Shown here: in pieces, positions 53,408-61,560 of the stretch
How positions within the stretch are numbered: the first letter of the stretch is position 1
How the letters are laid out: every line of letters starts with the position of its first letter
NCBI RefSeq assembly: GCF_000344785.1
Contig: NC_020506.1
Location: 1,116,001-1,180,000, forward strand
Direction: 5' to 3'
Length of the DNA stretch: 64,000 bases
From: Corynebacterium callunae DSM 20147
GTDB lineage: Bacteria; Actinomycetota; Actinomycetes; Mycobacteriales; Mycobacteriaceae
Position numbers and translations under genes: made by a program
Notes under the pieces: model-generated
Seen by the model: only the letters and a program-made list of their open reading frames with translations
What the model was told of the DNA's origin: nothing
Database searches by the model: none

Positions 53408-55060
53408 ATGACACCAGCTGATCTCGCAACACTGATCAAGGAGACCGCGGTTGAGGTTTTGTCCTCCCGTGATCTCGATACTTCTGTTCTTCCAGAACAG
53501 GTCGTTGTGGAGCGTCCGCGAAACCCTGAGCATGGCGATTACGCGACCAACCTTGCTTTGCAGGTAGCTAAGAAGGTCGGCCAGAACCCACGGGATTTGG
53601 CAACCTGGTTGGCTGAAGCTTTGGCAGCTAATGATGCCATTGAATCAGCTGAAATTGCAGGTCCAGGCTTCCTTAATATCCGTTTGGCAGCGGCTGCGCA
53701 GGGTGAAATCGTAGCCAAGATTTTGCAGCAGGGGGAGAACTTCGGCCATTCCGATCACCTTTCCCACCTGGATGTAAACCTTGAGTTTGTTTCCGCGAAC
53801 CCCACTGGACCAATTCACTTGGGTGGCACCCGCTGGGCTGCCGTTGGTGATTCTTTGGGTCGCGTTTTGGAAACATCAGGCGCAAAGGTAACCCGTGAGT
53901 ACTACTTCAATGATCACGGTCGCCAGATTGACCGCTTCGCCATCTCTCTCATGGCAGCAGCAAAGGGCGAGCCAACTCCTGAAGACGGTTACGGCGGAGA
54001 CTACATCCACGAAATCGCAGCTGCGATCGTCGAAAAGCACCCCAACGTGCTAGACCTCGACCCTGCTGAGACCCAGGAGCTTTTCCGCGCTGAAGGCGTG
54101 GAAATGATGTTTAAGCACATTAAGGATTCGCTGCATGAGTTCGGAACTGACTTTGATGTCTACTTCCATGAGAACTCCCTCTTTGAATCTGGTGCGGTAG
54201 AAAAGGCCGTTCAGACCCTTAAAGACAATGGCAACCTCTACGAAAATGAGGGCGCTTGGTGGCTGCGTTCCACTGACTTCGGTGATGATAAGGACCGCGT
54301 TGTCATCAAGTCCGATGGCGATGCAGCCTACATCGCTGGCGATATCGCCTATGTTGCAGATAAGTTCTCCCGTGGCCACAACCTCAACATTTATATGCTG
54401 GGCGCTGACCACCACGGTTATATCGCACGCCTGAAGGCCGCAGCTGCAGCACTGGGTTACCAGGCAGATGCCGTGGAAGTTCTCATTGGCCAGATGGTGA
54501 ACTTGCTCCGCGACGGTGTTGCTGTTCGTATGTCCAAGCGTGCCGGCACCGTGGTTACCCTCGATGACCTGGTAGAAGCAATCGGCATCGATGCCGCTCG
54601 TTATGCCCTGATCCGTTCCTCTGTGGATTCTTCCTTGGATATCGATCTCGGCTTGTGGGAGTCCCAGTCCTCTGACAACCCGGTCTACTATGTGCAGTAC
54701 GGACATGCTCGTTTGTGCTCCATCGCGCGTAAAGCAGAGACCTTGGGCATCACCTATGAGGGCGCCGATCTTTCCCTGCTTAGCCATGACCGCGAAGGCG
54801 ACCTCATCCGTACCCTCGGAGAGTTCCCAGCTATCGTGCGTGCAGCTGCTGATCTGCGCGAGCCACACCGCGTTGCTCGTTATGCAGAGGAGTTGGCGGG
54901 AACCTTCCACCGTTTCTACGACGCTTGCCACATCCTGCCTAAGGCAGATGAGGAAGCAGCTCCAATTCACGCTGCCCGCCTGGCACTAGCAGCAGCTACC
55001 CGCCAGACTCTTGCCAACGCTTTGCGCCTTGTCGGTGTATCCGCCCCGGAGAAAATGTAA
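53408..55060 (+). CDS. argS: Arginyl-tRNA synthetase
   Basis: 550 residues from ATG 53408 ([17 protein letters not shown]), the same start and length as in C. glutamicum. The class I motifs are [12 protein letters not shown] (HIGH) and VRMSKRAG (KMSKS). The N-terminal ArgS domain and the C-terminal anticodon-binding domain are complete. It charges tRNA-Arg. The lysA ATG follows the stop codon directly, and in C. glutamicum argS-lysA is an operon responding to arginine and lysine. Confidence 0.98.
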   Translation: MTPADLATLIKETAVEVLSSRDLDTSVLPEQVVVERPRNPEHGDYATNLALQVAKKVGQNPRDLATWLAEALAANDAIESAEIAGPGFLNIRLAAAAQGEIVAKILQQGENFGHSDHLSHLDVNLEFVSANPTGPIHLGGTRWAAVGDSLGRVLETSGAKVTREYYFNDHGRQIDRFAISLMAAAKGEPTPEDGYGGDYIHEIAAAIVEKHPNVLDLDPAETQELFRAEGVEMMFKHIKDSLHEFGTDFDVYFHENSLFESGAVEKAVQTLKDNGNLYENEGAWWLRSTDFGDDKDRVVIKSDGDAAYIAGDIAYVADKFSRGHNLNIYMLGADHHGYIARLKAAAAALGYQADAVEVLIGQMVNLLRDGVAVRMSKRAGTVVTLDDLVEAIGIDAARYALIRSSVDSSLDIDLGLWESQSSDNPVYYVQYGHARLCSIARKAETLGITYEGADLSLLSHDREGDLIRTLGEFPAIVRAAADLREPHRVARYAEELAGTFHRFYDACHILPKADEEAAPIHAARLALAAATRQTLANALRLVGVSAPEKM

Positions 55061-56428
55061 ATGAGCAACGCCACTGAGAACATCGATTCAGCCACTCCTG
55101 TAGAGCGGTTTAATGAGCTCCCAGCCCACGTATGGCCTCGTAATGCGGTACGCCAAGAAGATGGGGTAGTAACCGTCGCAGGTGTTCCACTGCCAGATTT
55201 GGCCGAGGAATATGGCACGCCTTTATTTGTGGTGGATGAGGATGATTTCCGTTCTCGGTGTCGCGATATGGCTGCAGCTTTCGGCGGCCCAGACCATGTG
55301 CACTATGCGTCCAAGGCTTTTCTTACCAAGACCATTGCTCGTTGGGTAGATGAAGAGGGCCTGTCCCTCGATGTTGCGTCCCTCAATGAATTTGGTGTCG
55401 CTTTGGCAGCTGGTTTCCCAGCATCACGCATTACTGCACACGGCAACAACAAGTCCGTAGATTTCCTACGTGCCTTGGTGCAAAACGGTGTAGGGCATGT
55501 GGTGCTGGATTCAGCTCAAGAGCTTGAGCTTCTTGATTTTGTGGCTGCTGGTGAAGGCAAAGTGCAGGATGTTCTCATCCGCGTTAAGCCTGGCATTGAA
55601 GCACATACCCATGAATTTATTGCCACTAGCCATGAGGATCAGAAGTTCGGTTTCTCTCTAGCTTCAGGTTCTGCTTTTGCCGCGGCTCAGGCTGCCACCA
55701 AGGCGGAGAACTTGAACCTGGTTGGCTTGCACTGCCACGTTGGCTCTCAGGTCTTTGATGCAGAGGGCTTTAAGCTGGCTGCGCAGCGCGTGCTTGGCCT
55801 GTATGCACAGATCCACAGTGAGCTCAATGTGGCGCTGCCTGAGCTAGATCTCGGTGGCGGATACGGCATTGCCTATACCGCCAACGAGGAGCCACTTGAT
55901 GTAGCAGCAGTTGCTGCTGATTTGTTGAGCGAGGTTGCCAAGGTTGCGGCCGAACTCGGCATCGCAGCTCCAACCGTGTTGGTCGAGCCAGGCCGTGCGA
56001 TTGTGGGACCTTCCACAGTTACCGTTTATGAGGTGGGCACCATCAAGGACGTCCACGTTGACGATGATTCCACGCGCCGCTATATCGCCGTTGACGGTGG
56101 CATGTCGGATAATATTCGCCCAGCTCTGTATGGTTCCGAGTACGACGCTCGCATTGTCTCTCGCTTCAGCGAGGGCGACTCTGTGCCTACCCGCGTGGTC
56201 GGTTCCCACTGCGAATCCGGCGATATCCTCATTAATGATGAGCTCTATCCTGCAGATATAACCAGTGGCGATTTCCTCGCCCTGGCTGCAACCGGTGCTT
56301 ATTGTTATGCGATGGCCTCTCGCTACAACGCCTTCACCCGCCCTGCGGTTGTTTCCGTGCGCGCCGGTAACACCCGTTTGATGCTGCGCCGCGAGACCCT
56401 CGACGACATCCTTTCCCTCGAGGTCTAA
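55061..56428 (+). CDS. lysA: Diaminopimelate decarboxylase
   Basis: 455 residues. The PLP Lys is in [30 protein letters not shown] and EPGRAIVGP bind PLP phosphate and substrate; the active-site Cys is in [10 protein letters not shown]. It removes CO2 from meso-diaminopimelate to give L-lysine, the last step of the pathway. The ATG directly follows the argS stop codon. The N terminus ([20 protein letters not shown]) is about ten residues longer than in C. glutamicum. A terminator follows. Confidence 0.98.
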   Translation: MSNATENIDSATPVERFNELPAHVWPRNAVRQEDGVVTVAGVPLPDLAEEYGTPLFVVDEDDFRSRCRDMAAAFGGPDHVHYASKAFLTKTIARWVDEEGLSLDVASLNEFGVALAAGFPASRITAHGNNKSVDFLRALVQNGVGHVVLDSAQELELLDFVAAGEGKVQDVLIRVKPGIEAHTHEFIATSHEDQKFGFSLASGSAFAAAQAATKAENLNLVGLHCHVGSQVFDAEGFKLAAQRVLGLYAQIHSELNVALPELDLGGGYGIAYTANEEPLDVAAVAADLLSEVAKVAAELGIAAPTVLVEPGRAIVGPSTVTVYEVGTIKDVHVDDDSTRRYIAVDGGMSDNIRPALYGSEYDARIVSRFSEGDSVPTRVVGSHCESGDILINDELYPADITSGDFLALAATGAYCYAMASRYNAFTRPAVVSVRAGNTRLMLRRETLDDILSLEV

Positions 56429-56430
56429 AA

Positions 56431-56506
56431 AGAAAACGCTTTTCGACGCCTCCCTCGCTGCCACTCATCGTAGGGCGGGGAAGTTGCCGAAAAGCGTTTC
56501 TTTTTA
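56431..56506. terminator. Bidirectional terminator of lysA and the secreted-protein gene
   Basis: GAAAACGCTTTTCG pairs with CGAAAAGCGTTTC across a long loop, then TTTTT. One arm contains a GCTTTTCGACG motif (56438). Confidence 0.78.
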
Positions 56507-56516
56507 TCTGTAGTGC

Positions 56517-57231
56517 TTAGCTGCTGCCGAAGGAGCTGCCACCAGCGCGCGGGGTATCGGTAGGGGCGCCACCGCTGTAAAGACGGAAAGTTCCGGATTT
56601 TCCATCGATACAATTTTGAAACGCGGTTCTTTCGGAAACTAGAAGCACATTGTCGCTTTGCTCTTCGAATGTTTTGACAAAATTCTTGAAGGCTTCGGAA
56701 GCATTTTCAAGTGCTTCATCGGGAAAAAGAGAATCGTTAAATTCTTCTAATTCAATTAATTCTCTTGCCTCTGCTTTTGTGATGACCCGATCTTCACCAA
56801 AGATTTGGCCACCTTCATCAATCAAAGTGCTCGGGTCGACCTTTGCAAATGCGTTAAACATCGAAAATAAATAAAGGGTTCCATCGATTTCACTTTCTGT
56901 CATGCCGTTCTTCAAAGCTTCGTCAGAGATGGATTGCCTTAGTTGGTAGAATTTTTCTTCCGTAGCGGAGTCTGTGCCAATTAGTCCAATCAGTTGGTCA
57001 ATCTCATCAGCGGCTTCCGGCAATGCTGCCTTAAGGGCGTAGTTCAAAGAATTGGCTTGAGTTGTATAAAAAGCAAGAACATCTTTGTAATCCTGCTCAG
57101 TCATAGTATAAGTACAAACTTCACCTTCAACCTTGAGTTCATAGGCGTTTGCTGCTGGTGCACTGAAGCCGGCAATTCCGCAGGCAGCTGCGGCAACTAG
57201 AGCGATGGAAGCTTTCTTGCTTGATTCTCAT
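56517..57231 (-). pseudogene. Secreted protein of the GSSFGSS family (copy B), frameshifted in the signal peptide
   Basis: The long open part starts at an internal ATG (57104) without a signal peptide. Upstream, the same frame encodes KKASIALVAAAACGIAG and SAPAANA, a clear signal-peptide core and cleavage site, but it has no start codon. An ATG at 57231 with AGGGG seven bases upstream is out of frame by one base. Between them lies CAAGCAAG; removing one CAAG unit joins the frames to MRIKKASIALVAAAACGIAG. So a 4-bp duplication broke the gene. The mature protein starts YELKVEGEVC, has a second Cys (FQNCIDG) and ends AGGSSFGSS, as in the other two family members. It is either inactivated, phase-variable, or a sequencing error. 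Confidence 0.82.
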
Positions 57232-57263
57232 ATTAATCCCCTAAGTGAGAAGTGACAGGTTCG

Positions 57264-57279
57264 CAGGAAGAACTTCCTG
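57264..57279. promoter_or_regulatory. Inverted repeat upstream of secreted-protein gene B
   Basis: CAGGAAG-AA-CTTCCTG, a perfect 7-bp inverted repeat 33 bp upstream of the ATG at 57231. It is flanked by a second pair, ACAGGT (57254) and ACCTGT (57293). A candidate binding site for the neighbouring response regulator. Confidence 0.4.
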
Positions 57280-57406
57280 ATGTAGATATCTTTACCTGTG
57301 TAGCATATTTTCTAAAAGCCCCTATTTTTGGGGGCAGGAGATGGCATTTCATTCATGATTGATGCATGTACTCTGGGGGAAATGGCGTATTTTTAAGAAA
57401 GGCGTA

Positions 57407-57424
57407 CCAGATTTTCCAATCTGG
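57407..57424. promoter_or_regulatory. Inverted repeat upstream of the response-regulator gene
   Basis: CCAGATT-TTCC-AATCTGG, a perfect 7-bp inverted repeat 36 bp before the ATG, at about the -35 position. Possible autoregulatory operator. Confidence 0.45.
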
Positions 57425-57460
57425 GAAGAAAAATTGCTATAAGTGTCTTAATATGTAGAA

Positions 57461-58117
57461 ATGACTGTGAAAATCATAGCAATTGATGATCATCGAGTAT
57501 CACTATTGGGCGTGAGCGCGCTCTTTGCAGGTGATAATCGTTGCGATTTGGTGGGAGCATTTTCTGAGGTTTCCATGGCGTATGATTTTCTTAAATCAGC
57601 ACATGGTAGGGAAGTCTCCGTGGCACTGCTCGATTTGCGGCTGGGTGATGCCTCTGATCCATATGACAATGCAAGAAGTCTCCAAGAATTGGGCGTTAAG
57701 GTGCTGATTTTTTCTTCACTTGATCGTCCTTTCTTAATCCGCCGAGCTCTCCAGGCCGGGGTGCAAGGAGTTATTTCCAAGACAGCCTGTGATGAAGAGA
57801 TTGTTCAAGCAATTTTGACGGTGCACAGCAGAGATACCTATGCCAATGCGGAATGGGCCAGTGCTATTGATTCTGATCCGCTATTGGGGGCGGTCGATCT
57901 TTCGCCGCGCCAATTAGAGGTACTTGAGCTTTATGCTTCTGGGGAATCTGCCAAGCGGGTAGCTCGGCTCACAAGCCTCTCAGCAGATACAGTGCAGGAC
58001 TATATCAACCGGATTCGTCAGAAATATAGCATGGTAGGACGGCCAGCTAACTCCAAAATCGATTTATATTTGCGTGGGATAGAAGACGGTTATATTCCCG
58101 GCCCTTCTGATGTCTAA
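57461..58117 (+). CDS. NarL/LuxR-type response regulator
   Basis: 218 residues. The receiver has AIDDHRVSLLG (acidic pair), the phospho-acceptor Asp in VALLDLRLGD, IFSSLDRP and the Lys in GVISKTACDEE. The C-terminal DNA-binding helix-turn-helix is LSPRQLEVLELYASGESAKR followed by VARLTSLSADTVQDYINRIR. TAATAT precedes the ATG by six bases, so the transcript may be leaderless. The stop overlaps the histidine-kinase start by 8 bp. The pair lies between two paralogous secreted-protein genes transcribed on the opposite strand, which are natural target candidates. Confidence 0.92.
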   Translation: MTVKIIAIDDHRVSLLGVSALFAGDNRCDLVGAFSEVSMAYDFLKSAHGREVSVALLDLRLGDASDPYDNARSLQELGVKVLIFSSLDRPFLIRRALQAGVQGVISKTACDEEIVQAILTVHSRDTYANAEWASAIDSDPLLGAVDLSPRQLEVLELYASGESAKRVARLTSLSADTVQDYINRIRQKYSMVGRPANSKIDLYLRGIEDGYIPGPSDV

Positions 58118-60347
58118 AAAACAGTTTTCACCAGATGATAAGGCCTCTGCTGAATTTTTTGATGCAGTGCCCAGACGTCAGTATGAGCTCATTGCTCCGC
58201 AGGTGCATGATTATTTAGAAGCGTCTGGAGAAGCTACAAATTCTTTGCGACGCATTGTTGCCTTTGGTGGAGGCCTTTCGTGGCTGCTGCTCTTGATAGA
58301 AGCAGGCATCTTGAGTTCGTTCAGTGTGGCGAATATCCTCCTCGGAGGCAGTGTTTTTATCGTGCTGGTGGTAGGCATTTTTAATTTTAAAAAAGCGCTT
58401 GTGCCGACGATGACTGCTGCTGGCGGCATCTTTATAGTTTTGGTGTTGCTGCATACTGTGCAAACAGTGATGTATGGGCACAGTAATTTAAGTGAGCTAC
58501 GGCTGGGGGACTATGCGGCGTTGCCTGCCGCCATCTTTGTTGCCGCGCGCCCGCGGTGGACGTCGATAAGCATTAGTGTGCTGGGTGGATCGATGTTATC
58601 TGCAGCCTTTAATTACGGGTTTAATTGGGATTTTTCGCTGCTTGTTGAGATGACAAATGCAGTGGTGATCACGCTACCGCTGTGTTATGTGGTGATGAGG
58701 ATGCTTAAAACTGCGCAGCAAATAGATCATGGCGCGCAGCAGACGATTAGAAATGCGGAAGTCTTGGCTACTCAAACTGCGCTGGTGGAGTTGGAAGCGC
58801 GGTTCTTATCCTTTATTCATGACAAAGTGTTGGCGCAATTAAATGCGATGCGGCGGGGAACTATCGCGATTAATGCAGAGACCATTGCGCAGTCATATTC
58901 CTTGGAGGATGTGCATTTGCTGCATCGTTTGCGCGCAGTTGATGGGGTGGTTTCTGAAATCCTAAATGCGGCAAGGGAAGAATATCCCGCTATTTCTGTA
59001 GAGGTTGATTTTCCAACCCGAGGTTTTGACATCCCTGCTGAAGCTGCCAGTGCGCTGGTTGATGCGATTCGACAGGCTGCAAAAAATATTGCGCTTCATG
59101 CACCTGGTGTATCGGCCGAATTAAGAATTAAGGCTAACTGGGAAACTGAAGCTCTCTTTGTGAAAATCAAGGATCATGGCAGCGGATTTGTTTTGGCAGA
59201 TATTCCCTCACATCGCGCTGGGATTTCTTTAAGCATTTTGGGGCGCATAAATCAATTGGCCGGCGGCTTTGCAACGGTGACAACTGCACCCGGCCATGGG
59301 ACCGAGGTAGATGTCCAATGGAAAGCGCTGCAGGATACAGAAAATAATCAATTGGATGAAATTCCCTCGATCTATCAAACGATGGGATATGCCGAACTTT
59401 ATCGGCCACTACCTGCACTAATCGTATGGTTCTTGATCTTGGGTATCTCTTTGCTGGTTGATCACGCGCATCCTTGGTTTTGGATAGCCGGACTTGCAGC
59501 TGCAGCGATAACATTGGTGGTGTTGATTGAAGATGAAACCGCGCGCTTGTCGCTGCGCAACTCCATGCTGGTTGTACTCGGTATTTGGAGTTTTTATGCC
59601 TTGGCCATTTCATCCGGGGCAGAGGATATAAGCCGCTGGCCGGTGAATTGGTTTATTCCGAGCGCTACCTTGATGTGTGTGCTGTTGTCAGTACGATTCC
59701 AACCTCTAATGGGCTTGGGATCTTGGCTGGGGTGTGTCTTAATCGGCCAGGTTTTTAGTTCCTTTGGCTGGGCCTCTACCCAATTAATTTGGACTGCTTC
59801 ATTGCCTTTAATTTTGGCGATTCTGCCCGGAGCTTTATTGCCCATGCTGGTTAGGAAGGTATCAGCAGGATTACCCTTGTTGATCACCACTGGCAGAATT
59901 CGTGCTGCGCGCCGGGCTCTATCGGCAGTGGAAAAAGAATTTATAGAAACCACCCGCACCTGGTTGGAGGAGCGCCTGGGATTTTTGCTGGTGCCTGGAC
60001 TTAATGAAGCTGATCAAAAAACTGGCGCACTATTAATGGAACTGCGTTTAAGAGATGCTCTTAGATCACCGCTATTTGATCAGCCAGCGATAACTGCAGC
60101 AGTGTGGCAAGTTCGGAAGAGGGGAGTGCAGGTTAGCCTCTTAGATGACCTTTCCGGCAATGGTGGATCCCCGGTACAAGATGCACGTATTGATACGCTC
60201 CAAGAAAAACTTTTGAGAGCCTTGGATGAGCTAAAACAAGGCGATGCGATTACGGTACGAGTTTTCCCGCCGGGGCGATCTACTTTTGGATTGATGCGGA
60301 TTACTAAAGCTGGTTCTGAGCAGGTGGAAGTAGAAAGGTTCTATTAA
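58110..60347 (+). CDS. Histidine kinase with a second membrane domain after the kinase core
   Basis: 745 residues. Four or five helices come first (about 45-200). The dimerisation helix holds the likely phospho-acceptor His in FLSFIHDKVLAQLNAM, as in NarX/DesK-type kinases. The ATPase domain has the N box DAIRQAAKNIALHAPG and G boxes KIKDHGSGF and APGHGTEVDV. Unusually a second set of about six helices follows (430-590), then a 150-residue cytoplasmic domain (GRIRAARRALSAVEKEFIET to the end) that resembles a degenerate copy of the kinase core. The gene may thus be an internal duplication with one active and one inactive half. It is coupled to the response regulator by an 8-bp overlap. Confidence 0.85.
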   Translation: MSKKQFSPDDKASAEFFDAVPRRQYELIAPQVHDYLEASGEATNSLRRIVAFGGGLSWLLLLIEAGILSSFSVANILLGGSVFIVLVVGIFNFKKALVPTMTAAGGIFIVLVLLHTVQTVMYGHSNLSELRLGDYAALPAAIFVAARPRWTSISISVLGGSMLSAAFNYGFNWDFSLLVEMTNAVVITLPLCYVVMRMLKTAQQIDHGAQQTIRNAEVLATQTALVELEARFLSFIHDKVLAQLNAMRRGTIAINAETIAQSYSLEDVHLLHRLRAVDGVVSEILNAAREEYPAISVEVDFPTRGFDIPAEAASALVDAIRQAAKNIALHAPGVSAELRIKANWETEALFVKIKDHGSGFVLADIPSHRAGISLSILGRINQLAGGFATVTTAPGHGTEVDVQWKALQDTENNQLDEIPSIYQTMGYAELYRPLPALIVWFLILGISLLVDHAHPWFWIAGLAAAAITLVVLIEDETARLSLRNSMLVVLGIWSFYALAISSGAEDISRWPVNWFIPSATLMCVLLSVRFQPLMGLGSWLGCVLIGQVFSSFGWASTQLIWTASLPLILAILPGALLPMLVRKVSAGLPLLITTGRIRAARRALSAVEKEFIETTRTWLEERLGFLLVPGLNEADQKTGALLMELRLRDALRSPLFDQPAITAAVWQVRKRGVQVSLLDDLSGNGGSPVQDARIDTLQEKLLRALDELKQGDAITVRVFPPGRSTFGLMRITKAGSEQVEVERFY

Positions 60348-60395
60348 GTTTCCTTGCAGATCCACGTTTAGCTGTGGTTTTTCGTCGAAAAGCGC

Positions 60396-61103
60396 TTAGC
60401 TGCTGCCAAAACTGGAGCCACTGGCTGCCCGGGTTGACGGTACCTCGGGGGAGATGAAGATGCTTCCGGCCTCTCTATTTACACAGGCGATATATGGCGT
60501 GGCGATGGTTTGCAGGATTTTGGTGATAGAGCTGACGCGGGGCTCCACTAGCGTCCGGGCAGTTTCAGAAGTTAAAGCTGCAGTGATCTCCGCACCGGCA
60601 TAAAAACTTTGGAGATCGGCAACCTGCTTCTCAGCCTTTTGCTGAGGAATGTTGCGACTGCCGGCCAAAGCTTGGGCATCAGTTGCTAACCAATTGGTGA
60701 AATATTCGTCCCACACAGCTGCAAAAATGACGTAGCTTGCTTCCCTAAAAGTAATTCCTTTGGCTTCCATAGCGTTGATGACACGTTCATAAGCTGCTGC
60801 ATCACTTTCGCTAATACCAGTCAAAGAAAAGTCATTATTTCGAATCATGGAGCCACCAAGTGCTGTGATTGCGGTGGTGATATTGGCTTCCTGCTCTGGA
60901 AATTCCGCAATGAGTCGCTCAGAAGTGGAATCTTCCTGATGGAAATAGAAGTCTAGGCCCGCTAATTCAGCCTCAGAAAACGTGATAACGCAGGTGTTTT
61001 TATTTACTTCCACCTCAGCAGCACTCGCCAGCGGAGTGGCCAAAAGTGAAGAGCCGAGAATTGTGCAGGCAAGAAAAGAGCTGGCAATGGCGTGGATTCT
61101 CAA
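60396..61103 (-). CDS. Secreted protein of the GSSFGSS family (copy C)
   Basis: 235 residues from a TTG at 61103 with AAGGA ten bases upstream. The signal peptide ends at LASAA; the mature part begins EVEVNKNTC, has a second Cys (IACVNREAG) and ends ASGSSFGSS. This is the plan of the other two family members, while the middle regions have diverged. No anchor, lipobox or sortase motif is present. It is convergent with the histidine-kinase gene. A GCTTTTCGACG motif lies next to its stop codon (60383). Confidence 0.8.
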   Translation of the reverse strand: MRIHAIASSFLACTILGSSLLATPLASAAEVEVNKNTCVITFSEAELAGLDFYFHQEDSTSERLIAEFPEQEANITTAITALGGSMIRNNDFSLTGISESDAAAYERVINAMEAKGITFREASYVIFAAVWDEYFTNWLATDAQALAGSRNIPQQKAEKQVADLQSFYAGAEITAALTSETARTLVEPRVSSITKILQTIATPYIACVNREAGSIFISPEVPSTRAASGSSFGSS

Positions 61104-61560
61104 AGTGGAAGGTCCTTAAAAACTAATGTCGAATCTATATATTCCCAAGTGGACTTGGCCAGTGGGAAATTTAAGTGTTTCACTCAGAGATAAATTCGGA
61201 ATAACGATGATATTAGTCCCAAGTTATCCAATATAAAAGATTAAAGCGGTAGTAAACCAGAGAGTGTAATTATACGGCCAATGGTTCTGGTATTACCTAT
61301 CAGCATAAATGATCAATCTTTGGCTACTAATTGGTGGCGCTGAAATATCTTCCAAGCTTTCCGCGCTTAGATTTTCTGCTAGTGGGAAACTTGTTGGTAG
61401 CTAGTGGGTAAGTAGATGAATTGAAAGAGTGGAAATATCTCCCAAAAGTGAACAGCTTGGTCTATAGTGGCTTAGTATCCTTTTTCTCAGCGGCGATCCC
61501 ACGTAGGGTGGCTATTTGAACTAGGACGATAAAGCTCGACCACGATTATTTTGGAGAATC
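61104..61560. promoter_or_regulatory. Control region of hom-thrB and secreted-protein gene C
   Basis: 457 bp without a gene. It holds an inverted repeat CCAAGT-GG-ACTTGG at 61145-61158 near gene C, the McbR-like site at 61449-61464, a -10 candidate TATAGT at 61463-61468 and GGAGAATC before hom. The hom leader would be about 85 nt. The middle part is AT-rich with nothing recognised. Confidence 0.5.
61449..61464. promoter_or_regulatory. McbR-type operator of hom-thrB
   Basis: TGAAC-AGCTTG-GTCTA matches 8 of 10 positions of TAGAC-N6-GTCTA and overlaps the -10 candidate. McbR is known to control hom in C. glutamicum. Confidence 0.5.

Larger units (their letters stand above)
1567..60393. repeat. 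Dispersed 11-mer family GCTTNTCGACG (18 copies)
   Basis: Start positions with the motif on the plus strand: 1567, 15673, 19820, 40256, 42502, 50483, 56438 (all GCTTTTCGACG). On the minus strand (read as CGTCGANAAGC): 1863, 10057, 14253, 24607, 26592, 36310, 39568, 51864, 54028, 58561, 60383. Seven copies lie between genes, often at gene ends or terminators; eleven lie in genes. Bases after the motif often continue as C/A then CC. Confidence 0.8.

Noticed and set aside
54050..54970. 306-codon minus-strand open frame inside argS
   Set aside because: It is antisense to a conserved synthetase with strong codon bias, which often opens antisense frames.
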